This document shows positions 1-5,482 of a DNA stretch of 5,482 bases, in pieces. Both the position numbers and the translations under genes were made by a program. The DNA is from Limnohabitans sp. (GTDB taxonomy: Bacteria; Pseudomonadota; Gammaproteobacteria; Burkholderiales; Burkholderiaceae_C). Position 1 is the first letter of the stretch. Each line of letters opens with the position of its first letter. The notes beneath the pieces are model-generated. The model did no database searches. It was not told where the DNA came from and saw only the letters and a list, made by a program, of their open reading frames with translations. The DNA lies in the NCBI GenBank assembly GCA_015657605.1, contig JACDQO010000265.1:1-5482 (forward strand), in the 5' to 3' direction.

Positions 1-305
1 CGCCACCGGACGGTGTGCACCCAGCGTCAGCAGGGCCGGGGCCGGCACGTTTCAAACTCGGTGGTGATGGCCGCGCAGCGTTGCATCAACTGCGCCAGGC
101 CTTGCTCATCCAAATAATCGGTCTGGATGTGGTGGTGACTCACCCGCCCGGCGGGACTGGCCGCATCAGGGTCGAGCACCACAGTGAAGTAGCCCATGGC
201 CTGGGCCGCGTGCACAAACATGCGGCCCAGCTGGCCACCGCCCATCACGCCCAAAGTGGCCATCTGTCCATTGACCATGGCGCCCGGCAAAATGGCGCGG
301 CTCAT
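1..305 (-). CDS. purK: PurK, N5-carboxyaminoimidazole ribonucleotide synthase, N-terminal part, frameshifted and cut by window edge
   Basis: PurK uses ATP and bicarbonate to convert AIR to N5-CAIR in cytosolic de novo purine synthesis. About 102 N-terminal residues are visible. A glycine-rich nucleotide-binding loop [11 protein letters not shown] lies at residues 19-29, followed by [11 protein letters not shown] at 43-53 and the conserved TTEFE at 81-85. The start ATG (305-303) overlaps the purE stop as ATGA, which supports this start and suggests translational coupling. The frame breaks at an A run (minus strand 52-50). As written the protein ends early at a TGA (29-27). With one more A it continues as [17 protein letters not shown] to the left edge, as expected for PurK. 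The rest of the gene, including the ATP-grasp core, lies outside the window. Family identity is secure. I infer the break is more likely a sequence error than a true pseudogene. Confidence 0.9.
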
Positions 306-802
306 GCGGTGCCCACTGGAGGAAGTGTCATGGCGCGGGCCATGGCGGTTTGTTCAGCGCGGAAAGCTTCAAGCTTGGCGCGCAAAGCCGGGTCGTTGTT
401 GGCCAACATGGCCACGGCAAACAAAGCCGCATTGGCCGCCCCCGCTGCGCCAATGGCAAAGGTGGCCACCGGCACGCCTTTGGGCATTTGCACAATGCTG
501 TGCAGCGAATCCACGCCAGACAGCGCCTTGGTCTGCACAGGCACGCCCAGCACAGGCACCACGGTTTTGGCCGCGATCATGCCGGGCAAATGCGCCGCAC
601 CGCCCGCGCCCGCGATGATGGCCTGCAGGCCACGCTCAGCAGCGCTCTGTGCATAAGCAAACATATCGTCCGGCATTCTGTGGGCCGAAACCACGCGGGC
701 GTCGTGAGGGATGCCAAACTGTTGGAGAATCTGGACTGCGTGCTGCATGGTGTCCCAGTCGGAGCTGGAACCCATGACGACGCCGATGAGCGCTTGAGTC
801 AT
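302..802 (-). CDS. purE: PurE, N5-carboxyaminoimidazole ribonucleotide mutase (class I)
   Basis: PurE isomerises N5-CAIR to CAIR, acting directly after PurK in cytosolic purine synthesis. The 166-residue protein is complete and close to the E. coli length of 169. Visible motifs are MGSSSDW at 10-16 (phosphate/substrate loop), [13 protein letters not shown] at 39-51, [11 protein letters not shown] at 65-75 and PVLGVPVQ at 83-90. H41 in SAHR aligns with the catalytic His45 of the E. coli enzyme, and H71 is in the conserved GGAAHLPG loop. The presence of purK and the bacterial-type sequence point to the class I mutase rather than the class II enzyme that uses AIR and CO2 directly. The start ATG is at 802-800 with no clear Shine-Dalgarno sequence. 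The stop overlaps the purK start by four bases (ATGA). The gene is divergent from the thioredoxin-TPR gene, 81 bases away. Confidence 0.97.
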   Translation of the reverse strand: MTQALIGVVMGSSSDWDTMQHAVQILQQFGIPHDARVVSAHRMPDDMFAYAQSAAERGLQAIIAGAGGAAHLPGMIAAKTVVPVLGVPVQTKALSGVDSLHSIVQMPKGVPVATFAIGAAGAANAALFAVAMLANNDPALRAKLEAFRAEQTAMARAMTLPPVGTA

Positions 803-883
803 TGGGTGCTTTTTGTGATCAATGTCGAATTTTAAGGTTTCGCTTCATCTGGAGCCGAAACACAAACCGGAACACTGCCCGCC
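803..883. promoter_or_regulatory. Divergent intergenic region upstream of purE and the thioredoxin-TPR gene
   Basis: This 81-base gap separates the start codons of two divergently transcribed genes, so promoters for both would be expected here or in the adjacent coding ends. It is locally AT-rich around 811-840. On the minus strand TAAAAT at 833-828 resembles a -10 box for purE, but no good -35 lies 16-18 bases upstream. On the plus strand I found no convincing -35/-10 pair. Neither gene has a strong Shine-Dalgarno sequence; GGAA at 869-872 lies rather far from the ATG at 884. I saw no clear inverted repeat that would mark an operator. Confidence 0.35.
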
Positions 884-1837
884 ATGATGGACGTCACGAT
901 ACAAAACTTTGAAGCCGAGGTCATCGAAGCCTCCATGACCACGCCCGTGCTGGTGGACTTTTGGGCCCCTTGGTGCGGCCCTTGCAAATCACTGGGCCCG
1001 GTGCTCGAAAAAGTCGAGGCCGCTTACGAAGGCCGCTTCAAGTTGGTCAAAATCGACTCTGACCAAGAGCAGCAATTGGCCCAGGCCTTTGGCATCAAAA
1101 GCATCCCGACCTGCGTGTTGCTGAAAAACGGCCAGCCTGTGGATGGTTTCATGGGCGCTTTGCCTGAAGGTCAGGTCAAGCAATTCCTGGACAAACACCT
1201 GCCAGCCGCCGAAGAGCTGCAGGCCCAGGCCGCCGCCCAAGAAGCCCAGCAACACCTGCAAGCGGGCGATGAGCACAGCGCCCGTGCCGCCTTGGAACAA
1301 GCTCTGGCCACCGACCCCGGCAACGACGATGCCCGCTTTGACCTGGTCAAGTTGCTGATTGGCCTGGGCGAATTGGCTGAAGCGGCCGCTTTGCTGGCAC
1401 CCACCATGGCACGCATCCCTGTGCCGCTGCGCTTTGAGGCCCAAACCCAGTGGCTCAACGCCCTGGAGTTTGTGACCAACGACCCGCGTGGCCAATGGGA
1501 GCTGGACCAGTTTGACGCCTTGATCGCCCAAAACAAGCGCGACTTTGAGGCCCGCTTTGCCAAAAGCCGTTTGCTGATCGCCATTGGTCAATGGGAAGCG
1601 GCGATGGACGAATTACTCGAAATCATCATGCGCGACAAGAAGTGGGACAACGAAGCCCCACGCAAAACCTTTGTGGCCCTGCTGGAGCTGATGACGCCGC
1701 CCAAGCCCAAAACCCAAGACGCCACCGGCAAGTCAGCCGGGGGCATCGAGTTGATGGGCAAAGCGGCACTTCAGGAGGATCCGCACATGGCCATGATCTC
1801 GAGCTACCGGCGCAAGCTGAGCATGATGCTCAACTGA
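884..1837 (+). CDS. cnoX: Thioredoxin-TPR protein of the CnoX/YbbN family (co-chaperone)
   Basis: The protein has 317 residues. An N-terminal thioredoxin domain (about 1-107) carries the active-site motif WCGPC at 30-34 (C31, C34) and the cis-proline motif SIPT with P75. From about 115 to 270 it is alpha-helical with TPR-like repeats. The C-terminal tail ends SSYRRKLSMMLN, like the family end. CnoX proteins are cytosolic holdases that pass clients to chaperones under oxidative or hypochlorite stress. E. coli YbbN lacks the CxxC pair, whereas Caulobacter CnoX keeps it and is redox active. The intact CGPC here therefore suggests a thiol-active version (inference). The start at 884 is the first of two adjacent ATGs. 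I chose it because relatives, as I recall them, begin with one residue before DVT; 887 is an alternative. A terminator follows the gene. No partner is evident from the neighbours, and the gene seems independently transcribed. Confidence 0.88.
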   Translation: MMDVTIQNFEAEVIEASMTTPVLVDFWAPWCGPCKSLGPVLEKVEAAYEGRFKLVKIDSDQEQQLAQAFGIKSIPTCVLLKNGQPVDGFMGALPEGQVKQFLDKHLPAAEELQAQAAAQEAQQHLQAGDEHSARAALEQALATDPGNDDARFDLVKLLIGLGELAEAAALLAPTMARIPVPLRFEAQTQWLNALEFVTNDPRGQWELDQFDALIAQNKRDFEARFAKSRLLIAIGQWEAAMDELLEIIMRDKKWDNEAPRKTFVALLELMTPPKPKTQDATGKSAGGIELMGKAALQEDPHMAMISSYRRKLSMMLN

Positions 1838-1862
1838 GTACGGCTCAGCCCAAAACTTCAAA

Positions 1863-1902
1863 CCCGGTCCCGCTGCTGCGATGCAGGCTGACCGGGCTTT
1901 TT
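1863..1902 (+). terminator. Rho-independent terminator of the thioredoxin-TPR gene
   Basis: CCCGGTC (1863-1869) pairs with GACCGGG (1890-1896). Inside the loop a second short stem, CTGC (1873-1876) with GCAG (1883-1886), stacks on the first. C1897 and five T bases (1898-1902) follow. It begins 25 bases after the thioredoxin-TPR stop codon, between convergent genes. On the minus strand the same stem is followed only by TTTG, so it would be weaker for the DUF962 gene. Confidence 0.8.
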
Positions 1903-1924
1903 CACGGCTGCGCCGCCAAGCGTC

Positions 1925-2446
1925 TCAGCGCGTCGCCCCGGCCTGGCGCTCGATGTCCATGTGCATGCGCTGCAGCAGCCCGGCCCACATGAGCACCTCA
2001 CCCACCACAAACATCGGTCCCACCAACAAGCCCACCAAGTCGTCTACAAAAGCCGGTTTGCGGCCCTCGAAATAGTGGCCAATGAACTGGATGAGCCAAC
2101 CGATGAAGAACAAGCCCAAACCCGCCTGCCAAACCGCCAGCCCCAGAGCTTGCGCCAGAGGTGGCACCTCATGGGCGGCCGCGATCAGCACGCCATTCAC
2201 CACCGAGGTGGCCACCCCCAGCAACAGATCACCGCGGCTCAGGTACCACAGGCTGGTGAGTGCCCACATGGCCCATGCCAGCGTCACAGTCTGCCCCGCC
2301 ACCACCCAGGACGGCACCAGCATCAAGACACCGATGGACAGAAAAATCAGCGGGATGCCCAGCAGATGGGTGGCGATGTTGCGGCGATCGCGGTGGTAAT
2401 GGGCGTACTGCACCATCAAGATGGTCGCAGGGCGAAAAAGTGTCAT
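1925..2446 (-). CDS. DUF962 / Mpo1-like integral membrane protein
   Basis: The 173-residue protein matches the DUF962 (Mpo1/YGL010w-like) family by its conserved blocks. The first is QYAHYHRDRRNIATHLLGIP at about 13-32, with H16, H18 and H27. The second is IGHYFEGRKPA at 122-132, with H124. Yeast Mpo1 is an Fe(II)-dependent dioxygenase that shortens 2-hydroxy fatty acids in the endoplasmic reticulum, and conserved histidines are needed. Bacterial members are mostly uncharacterised, so the substrate here is unknown. Hydrophobic stretches at about 29-50, 53-70, 74-92, 99-121 and 135-157 suggest four or five inner-membrane segments. The start at 2446 is supported by GAGG (minus strand 2457-2454) seven bases upstream; an overlapping ATG at 2451 is out of frame. 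The gene is convergent with the thioredoxin-TPR gene and divergent from the small membrane protein gene. Confidence 0.85.
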   Translation of the reverse strand: MTLFRPATILMVQYAHYHRDRRNIATHLLGIPLIFLSIGVLMLVPSWVVAGQTVTLAWAMWALTSLWYLSRGDLLLGVATSVVNGVLIAAAHEVPPLAQALGLAVWQAGLGLFFIGWLIQFIGHYFEGRKPAFVDDLVGLLVGPMFVVGEVLMWAGLLQRMHMDIERQAGATR

Positions 2447-2600
2447 TCCATGTCCTCGTTCTGGCGATCAAAACGCCCAATGTAATACTTGTCGTTACAC
2501 ACATTTACCGGTTTCAGCCCTTGGGCCGGGCCACGTCAGCGGTTTTTCGGACAGTTGCAACCTAGAATTTAACCATCACTTTTGAACTCATTTCCAAACC
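2447..2600. promoter_or_regulatory. Divergent intergenic region with a TGTAA-N9-TTACA inverted repeat
   Basis: This gap lies between the DUF962 gene (-) and the small membrane protein gene (+). It is less GC-rich than the genes. An inverted repeat TGTAA (2481-2485), nine bases, TTACA (2495-2499) has the size and spacing of a dimeric repressor site, such as those of TetR-type regulators, but no regulator gene is in view. On the plus strand TAGAAT (2563-2568) is a fair -10 match for the small membrane protein gene and would give a leader of about 25 bases; no good -35 precedes it. On the minus strand GAGG at 2457-2454 is the DUF962 ribosome binding site. The promoter assignments are tentative. 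Confidence 0.4.
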
Positions 2601-2966
2601 ATGCCACGCGCTGAGCCCCTGATCACCACCGAAGAGATGCAATGCCTGCTCGGTGGTGCGCCTGTGCGCTCGAACCTGCCAGCCCGCAGCTTGTTGGCGC
2701 AACTGAACTCCCTGCATTTTGGCGCTGCACTCTGGCTGGTCAAGGGTGTTTTCCTGTATGCCGTGCTCATGAGCCCGGATGCTGGCAACCTGGTGGCCAG
2801 CACCCGCTACCTGTGGATGCGCGGCTGCCTGGAACTGCTTTGCCTGGCTGTATTCTGGGGTGCTTACCTTCACCCGCGCGGCCGCACAGTCGCCTTTGCC
2901 AGCTTGCTGGTGGCCAGTACCACCTTGCTGCTCGATGCCATGACACTGCTGGCGTTCAACAGCTGA
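2601..2966 (+). CDS. Small membrane protein of unknown function (121 aa)
   Basis: I do not recognise this protein. It has a polar N-terminus of about 38 residues and then three hydrophobic stretches at about 39-57, 71-90 and 96-118, each long enough to span a membrane. Arginines sit in the N-terminal region (R23, R29) and between segments (R69, R74, R93, R95). No signal peptide, metal site or catalytic motif is visible. The start at 2601 is the first ATG of the frame. It lacks a clear Shine-Dalgarno sequence; an internal ATG at 2637 is a possible alternative. That it is a real gene is supported by the AT-rich upstream gap, the membrane-protein composition and the strong terminator 14 bases after its stop. 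It lies between the DUF962 gene (divergent) and purC (convergent), and neither suggests a role. Confidence 0.7.
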   Translation: MPRAEPLITTEEMQCLLGGAPVRSNLPARSLLAQLNSLHFGAALWLVKGVFLYAVLMSPDAGNLVASTRYLWMRGCLELLCLAVFWGAYLHPRGRTVAFASLLVASTTLLLDAMTLLAFNS

Positions 2967-2980
2967 TTTCCCAATCGCCC

Positions 2981-3011
2981 AAAAAAAGGCGCTGCCATGC
3001 AGCGCCTTTTT
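2981..3011. terminator. Bidirectional intrinsic terminator between the small membrane protein gene and purC
   Basis: A perfect 8-base stem, GGCGCTGC (2988-2995) with GCAGCGCC (2999-3006), closes a 3-base loop. It is flanked by seven A bases (2981-2987) and five T bases (3007-3011). The T run serves plus-strand transcripts from the small membrane protein gene. The A run becomes a seven-base U tract for minus-strand transcripts leaving purC, which ends at 3032. This is a classic shared terminator between convergent genes. Confidence 0.93.
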
Positions 3012-3031
3012 ACGGCCGAAATGCGGTGAAG

Positions 3032-3940
3032 TCAGGCCATTAGCCTCTTCATGGCTTCTTCGTACTTCGCCGCTGTGTTCTCGATCACCTCGCGCGGAAG
3101 GCGCGGCGCAGGCGGGGTTTTGTCCCAGGGCTTGCCGTTGATCTGGGCGGTCTCCAACCAGTCGCGCAAAAACTGTTTGTCGTAGCTCGGGGGGTTGGCG
3201 CCTTCGGCATAACTGTCGGCGGGCCAGTAACGTGATGAATCGGGCGTCAGCACCTCGTCCATCAATACCAGTGTGCCGTCGGCGTGCAGGCCAAACTCGA
3301 ACTTGGTGTCGGCAATGATGATGCCCTTGGTGGCCGCAATGTCGCGCGCGGCTTTGTAGAGCTGGATGCTGATGTCGCGGATGCGGGTGGCCAGGTCGAT
3401 GCCGATCATGGCCACGGTTTGTTCGAAGGTGATGTTTTCGTCGTGCTCGCCCACCGCCGCTTTGGCCGCTGGCGTGTAAATGGGCTCGGGCAGGCGGCTG
3501 GCGTTTTTCAAGCCTGCGGGCAGCTTCACACCGCACACAGCTTGGTTATCCTGGTACTCCTTCCAGCCACTGCCCGCCAAATAACCGCGCACCACCGCCT
3601 CAACCGGGATGGGTTTGAGGCGCTTGACCAACATGGAGCGGCCTTGGACTTGCGGTACTTCTGCGGCGCTCACCACGCTCTCGGGCGCTTCGCCTGTCAA
3701 GTGAATGGGGCAAATATTCAGGCCTTTGGGGCCGAGTTGGTCAAACCAAAACAGCGCCATTTGCGTGAGCAGCATGCCTTTGCCCGGGATGGGCTCGCCC
3801 ATGATCACGTCAAAAGCACTGATGCGGTCAGAAGCCACCATCAAGATCCGATCGTCACCCACGGCGTAGTTGTCACGCACCTTGCCTCGCGCCAGCAGGG
3901 GCAAGGAGGTCAGAGCCGAGGTGTGGAGTGCAGAGGTCAT
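3032..3940 (-). CDS. purC: PurC, phosphoribosylaminoimidazole-succinocarboxamide (SAICAR) synthase
   Basis: PurC joins CAIR and aspartate with ATP to form SAICAR, the step after PurE in cytosolic purine synthesis. The protein is complete at 302 residues, within the range for the longer PurC form. Visible motifs are ARGKVRDNY at 17-25 (nucleotide-binding N-terminus), SDRISAFD at 37-44, GEPIPGKG at 48-55, the first family signature [17 protein letters not shown] at 109-125, and the second signature [10 protein letters not shown] at 208-217. [13 protein letters not shown] follows at 227-239. I chose the ATG at 3940-3938 because [23 protein letters not shown] fits the family N-terminus. A TTG at 3958 would add six unlikely residues. 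There is no clear Shine-Dalgarno sequence. The aldolase gene lies upstream on the same strand with a strong terminator in the 81-base gap, leaving only about 24 bases before the start codon. No frame problem is seen. Confidence 0.97.
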   Translation of the reverse strand: MTSALHTSALTSLPLLARGKVRDNYAVGDDRILMVASDRISAFDVIMGEPIPGKGMLLTQMALFWFDQLGPKGLNICPIHLTGEAPESVVSAAEVPQVQGRSMLVKRLKPIPVEAVVRGYLAGSGWKEYQDNQAVCGVKLPAGLKNASRLPEPIYTPAAKAAVGEHDENITFEQTVAMIGIDLATRIRDISIQLYKAARDIAATKGIIIADTKFEFGLHADGTLVLMDEVLTPDSSRYWPADSYAEGANPPSYDKQFLRDWLETAQINGKPWDKTPPAPRLPREVIENTAAKYEEAMKRLMA

Positions 3941-3963
3941 GGCGAAACAGTCAAGCAACAGCT

Positions 3964-3999
3964 AAAAAAGAAAAAGGCCCGTTGAACAGTCAACGGGCC
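3964..3999 (-). terminator. Strong intrinsic terminator of fba, just upstream of purC
   Basis: On the minus strand GGCCCGTTGA (3999-3990) pairs perfectly with TCAACGGGCC (3985-3976) around a 4-base loop. TTTTTCTTTTTTA follows (3975-3963). The 10-base GC-rich stem and long U tract make this a textbook terminator. It starts 22 bases after the fba stop codon. The purC start codon is only about 24 bases past the U tract, so the terminator separates purC from upstream transcription unless there is readthrough. Confidence 0.94.
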
Positions 4000-4021
4000 A
4001 TTCGGGTCAATTATCGCAGGC

Positions 4022-5084
4022 TCAGTTCACCACTTGGGCCAATTCACCCCGTGCGTAACGGGCGGCCACCACCTGCAAGTTGTCACCCTTGATCTTGGGG
4101 GCCTGGCCTTCGCAGCCGAACTCCAGGTAACGCTGTTTGCAAATTTGCTTGGCCGCTTCGCGGGCGGGCTTGAGCCATTCGCGGGCGTCAAACTTGTCGG
4201 GGTTTTCAAACAAAAACTTGCGGCAAGCGGCCGTCATGGCCAAACGGATGTCGGTGTCGATGTTGATCTTGCGCACGCCGTGCTTGATGGCTTCCTGGAT
4301 TTCCTCGACGGGCACACCAAAGGTTTGCTTCATCTGGCCGCCGTACTGGTTGATCATGGCCAACAGCTCTTGCGGCACGCTGGACGAACCGTGCATCACC
4401 AAATGGGTGTTGGGGATCCGCTGGTGGATTTCTTTCACGCGACCGATGGCCAGGATGTCGCCCGTGGGCTTGCGGCTGAACTTGTAAGCGCCGTGGCTGG
4501 TGCCAATCGCAATCGCCAAGGCATCCAAGCCTGTGGCTTTGACGAACTGGGCGGCCTCTTCGGGATCGGTCAGCATCTGGCTGTGGTCCAGCTTGCCGAC
4601 CGCGCCAATGCCATCTTCTTCACCCGCCTCACCGGTTTCGAGGTTGCCCAGGCACCCCAATTCGCCCTCCACCGAGACACCCAACTTGTGGGCCATGTCC
4701 ACCACGCGGCGGGTCACATCCACGTTGTAGGCAAAGTCGGCCGGGGTCTTGCCGTCTTCCATCAAAGAGCCGTCCATCATGACCGACGAGAAACCCAGGT
4801 TGATCGCGCCCTGGCAGATGGCCGGGCTTTGGCCGTGGTCCTGATGCATGACCAAGGGGATGTGCGGCCATTGCTCGGTGGCCGCCTGAATCAAGTGCTT
4901 GATGAAAGGCTCACCAGCGTATTTACGGGCGCCGCACTGGCCTGCAATGATGACGGCGCGCGACCTCGTCGGCCGCCATCATGACGGCTTGGACTTGCTC
5001 GAGGTTGTTGACGTTGAAAGCTGGAATGCCGTAGCCGTTGACGGCTGCATGGTCCAGCAGCTCGCGCATTGAAACGAGTGCCAT
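4022..5084 (-). CDS. fba: Class II fructose-1,6-bisphosphate aldolase (CbbA type), frame broken near the N-terminus
   Basis: The enzyme is zinc dependent and interconverts fructose-1,6-bisphosphate with dihydroxyacetone phosphate and glyceraldehyde-3-phosphate in glycolysis and gluconeogenesis. Once the frame is repaired the protein has 354 residues, which I recall as the length of betaproteobacterial CbbA/Fba. The N-terminus [14 protein letters not shown], then GIPAFNVNN, is typical. Signature one, LVMHQDHG (78-85), holds catalytic D83 and zinc ligand H84. [12 protein letters not shown] (136-146) is signature two. H198 in GTSHGAYKF and H232 in MHGSSSVP match the other zinc ligands, and NIDTDIRLA at 275-283 is the phosphate/substrate loop. 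Between 4961 and 4934 the reading shifts through all three frames. AADEV is in the first frame, LQASA in the second and [10 protein letters not shown] in the third. I infer clustered sequence errors rather than gene decay. The start ATG at 5084-5082 is fixed by the conserved N-terminus. The gene is downstream of pyk, with its own probable -10 box. Confidence 0.92.
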
Positions 5085-5214
5085 GGTGGTGAAGTCCCGG
5101 AAGTTTGAAAATTGAAGGCACCGGTAAGACACCCGGCCCAGATTGACCCGGATTTTATAGGCTTCGGTCTGACGCAAGCCTGAACCGCCCCCATGAGAGC
5201 GGGGCCATACGTCC
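5085..5214 (-). promoter_or_regulatory. pyk-fba intergenic region with candidate fba promoter
   Basis: This 130-base gap lies between two genes of the same strand. TATAAA (minus strand 5159-5154) within CTATAAAATCC is a good -10 box and would give an fba leader of about 65 bases. No good -35 stands 16-18 bases upstream, so an activator may be needed or the call may be wrong. Nearer pyk, GCCCC (5205-5201) can pair with GGGGC (5191-5187), but the stem is short and has no U tract. It is therefore not a convincing terminator, and some pyk transcripts could run on into fba. Confidence 0.4.
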
Positions 5215-5482
5215 TCAAGCCACTTTGCAAATTTTCAGCATGTTGGTGCCGCCGGGCGAACCCATGGGCTCCCCGCAGGTGATGGCGTACACATCGCCCG
5301 AACTCACGATGCCGCGGCTTTTCAGGTGGTTTTCAGCCTCGGCCAAAGCGGTGTCGCGGTCAGCGCTGGTGTCCATCAAAAGCGGGCTGACGTTGCGGAA
5401 CAAGGCCATCTTGCGCTGAGAAGAACAGCTTGGTGGTCAGGGCATAGATCGGAATGTGCACGCGGCGGCGGCTCATCCACAG
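5215..5482 (-). CDS. pyk: Pyruvate kinase, C-terminal fragment, frameshifted and cut by window edge
   Basis: Pyruvate kinase converts phosphoenolpyruvate and ADP to pyruvate and ATP, the last step of glycolysis. Only the last 88 or so residues, part of the C-terminal allosteric domain, are in the window. Recognisable stretches are [25 protein letters not shown] and the tail ending [17 protein letters not shown], then [10 protein letters not shown]. The last block matches the betaproteobacterial pyruvate kinase end as I recall it. The reading shifts by one base near 5425-5421. After CTG (5428-5426) an extra T must be skipped to read TCT TCT CAG CGC AAG ATG. Without that the upstream frame soon meets a stop, so the C-terminus would be lost. 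It is followed on the same strand by fba, a common glycolytic neighbour. The catalytic domain lies beyond the right edge. Identity is fairly secure; the frame break is probably a sequence error. Confidence 0.85.

Noticed and set aside
15..656. Open frame of 213 codons opposite purE and purK
   Set aside because: It is antisense to conserved purine genes, with low-complexity Ala/Gly/Pro composition typical of shadow frames.
989..1591. Minus-strand open frame of 200 codons inside the thioredoxin-TPR gene
   Set aside because: It is antisense to a clear thioredoxin-TPR coding region and has no family features.
2562..3536. Minus-strand open frame spanning purC, the shared terminator and the small membrane protein gene
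   Set aside because: It crosses a strong terminator, overlaps purC in another frame and is rich in Arg/His/Gln as expected of a shadow frame.
3284..3985. Open frame of 233 codons opposite purC
   Set aside because: It is antisense to an intact purC and runs through the fba terminator hairpin. It has no recognisable domain.
4934..4961. Programmed ribosomal frameshift in fba
   Set aside because: More than one shift would be needed within 30 bases. There is no slippery heptamer with a downstream structure, and aldolases are not known to use recoding.
4034..4984. Long open frame (316 codons) on the plus strand opposite fba
   Set aside because: It is antisense to a strongly conserved aldolase. 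Its sequence is the shadow of GC-rich codons, and it has no motif or ribosome binding site.
5187..5205. Possible pyk terminator hairpin
   Set aside because: The stem is only five base pairs with a nine-base loop and no U tract, so it was noted only within the intergenic entry.
1..5482. CRISPR array, tRNA or rRNA gene, insertion sequence, phage or defence genes
   Set aside because: I saw no spaced direct repeats, cloverleaf-like segments, transposase motifs or terminal inverted repeats. Nearly all sequence is accounted for by the housekeeping and membrane protein genes.

Overview
This window looks like ordinary chromosomal DNA of a betaproteobacterium, order Burkholderiales, most likely Comamonadaceae (Limnohabitans/Rhodoferax-like). 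The basis is the moderately high GC content, the protein sequences, and the gene set pyk, fba (cbbA type), purC, purE, purK. I recall this set as clustered in the order, but could not check it here. The lineage call is inference from remembered family sequences, not a search.

Layout, right to left on the minus strand: the C-terminal end of pyruvate kinase (5215-5482), class II fructose-bisphosphate aldolase (4022-5084), a strong intrinsic terminator (3964-3999), and SAICAR synthase purC (3032-3940). A second purine block, purE (302-802) overlapping purK (305 to the left edge), lies further left on the same strand. Between purC and purE sit three genes in alternating orientation: a small unrecognised membrane protein (+, 2601-2966), a DUF962/Mpo1-like membrane protein (-, 1925-2446) and a CnoX/YbbN-type thioredoxin-TPR protein (+, 884-1837). 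Intrinsic terminators lie at 1863-1902 and 2981-3011, in the two convergent gaps.

Functionally, PurE and PurK carry out the AIR to N5-CAIR to CAIR steps and PurC the next step to SAICAR, so three consecutive steps of de novo purine synthesis are encoded here. Pyk and Fba belong to glycolysis/gluconeogenesis. The thioredoxin-TPR protein is probably a stress chaperone. The DUF962 and small membrane proteins have no evident link to the metabolic genes.

The most notable feature is that three conserved housekeeping genes (purK, fba, pyk) each carry reading-frame breaks, while the codons on both sides still encode conserved protein. Two breaks lie within about 60 bases of the window ends. The fba break is a cluster of apparent small indels within about 30 bases. 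Sequence or assembly error is the simplest explanation. I found no CRISPR array, tRNA or rRNA gene, insertion sequence, phage gene or defence system, and no convincing sign of a new biological system.
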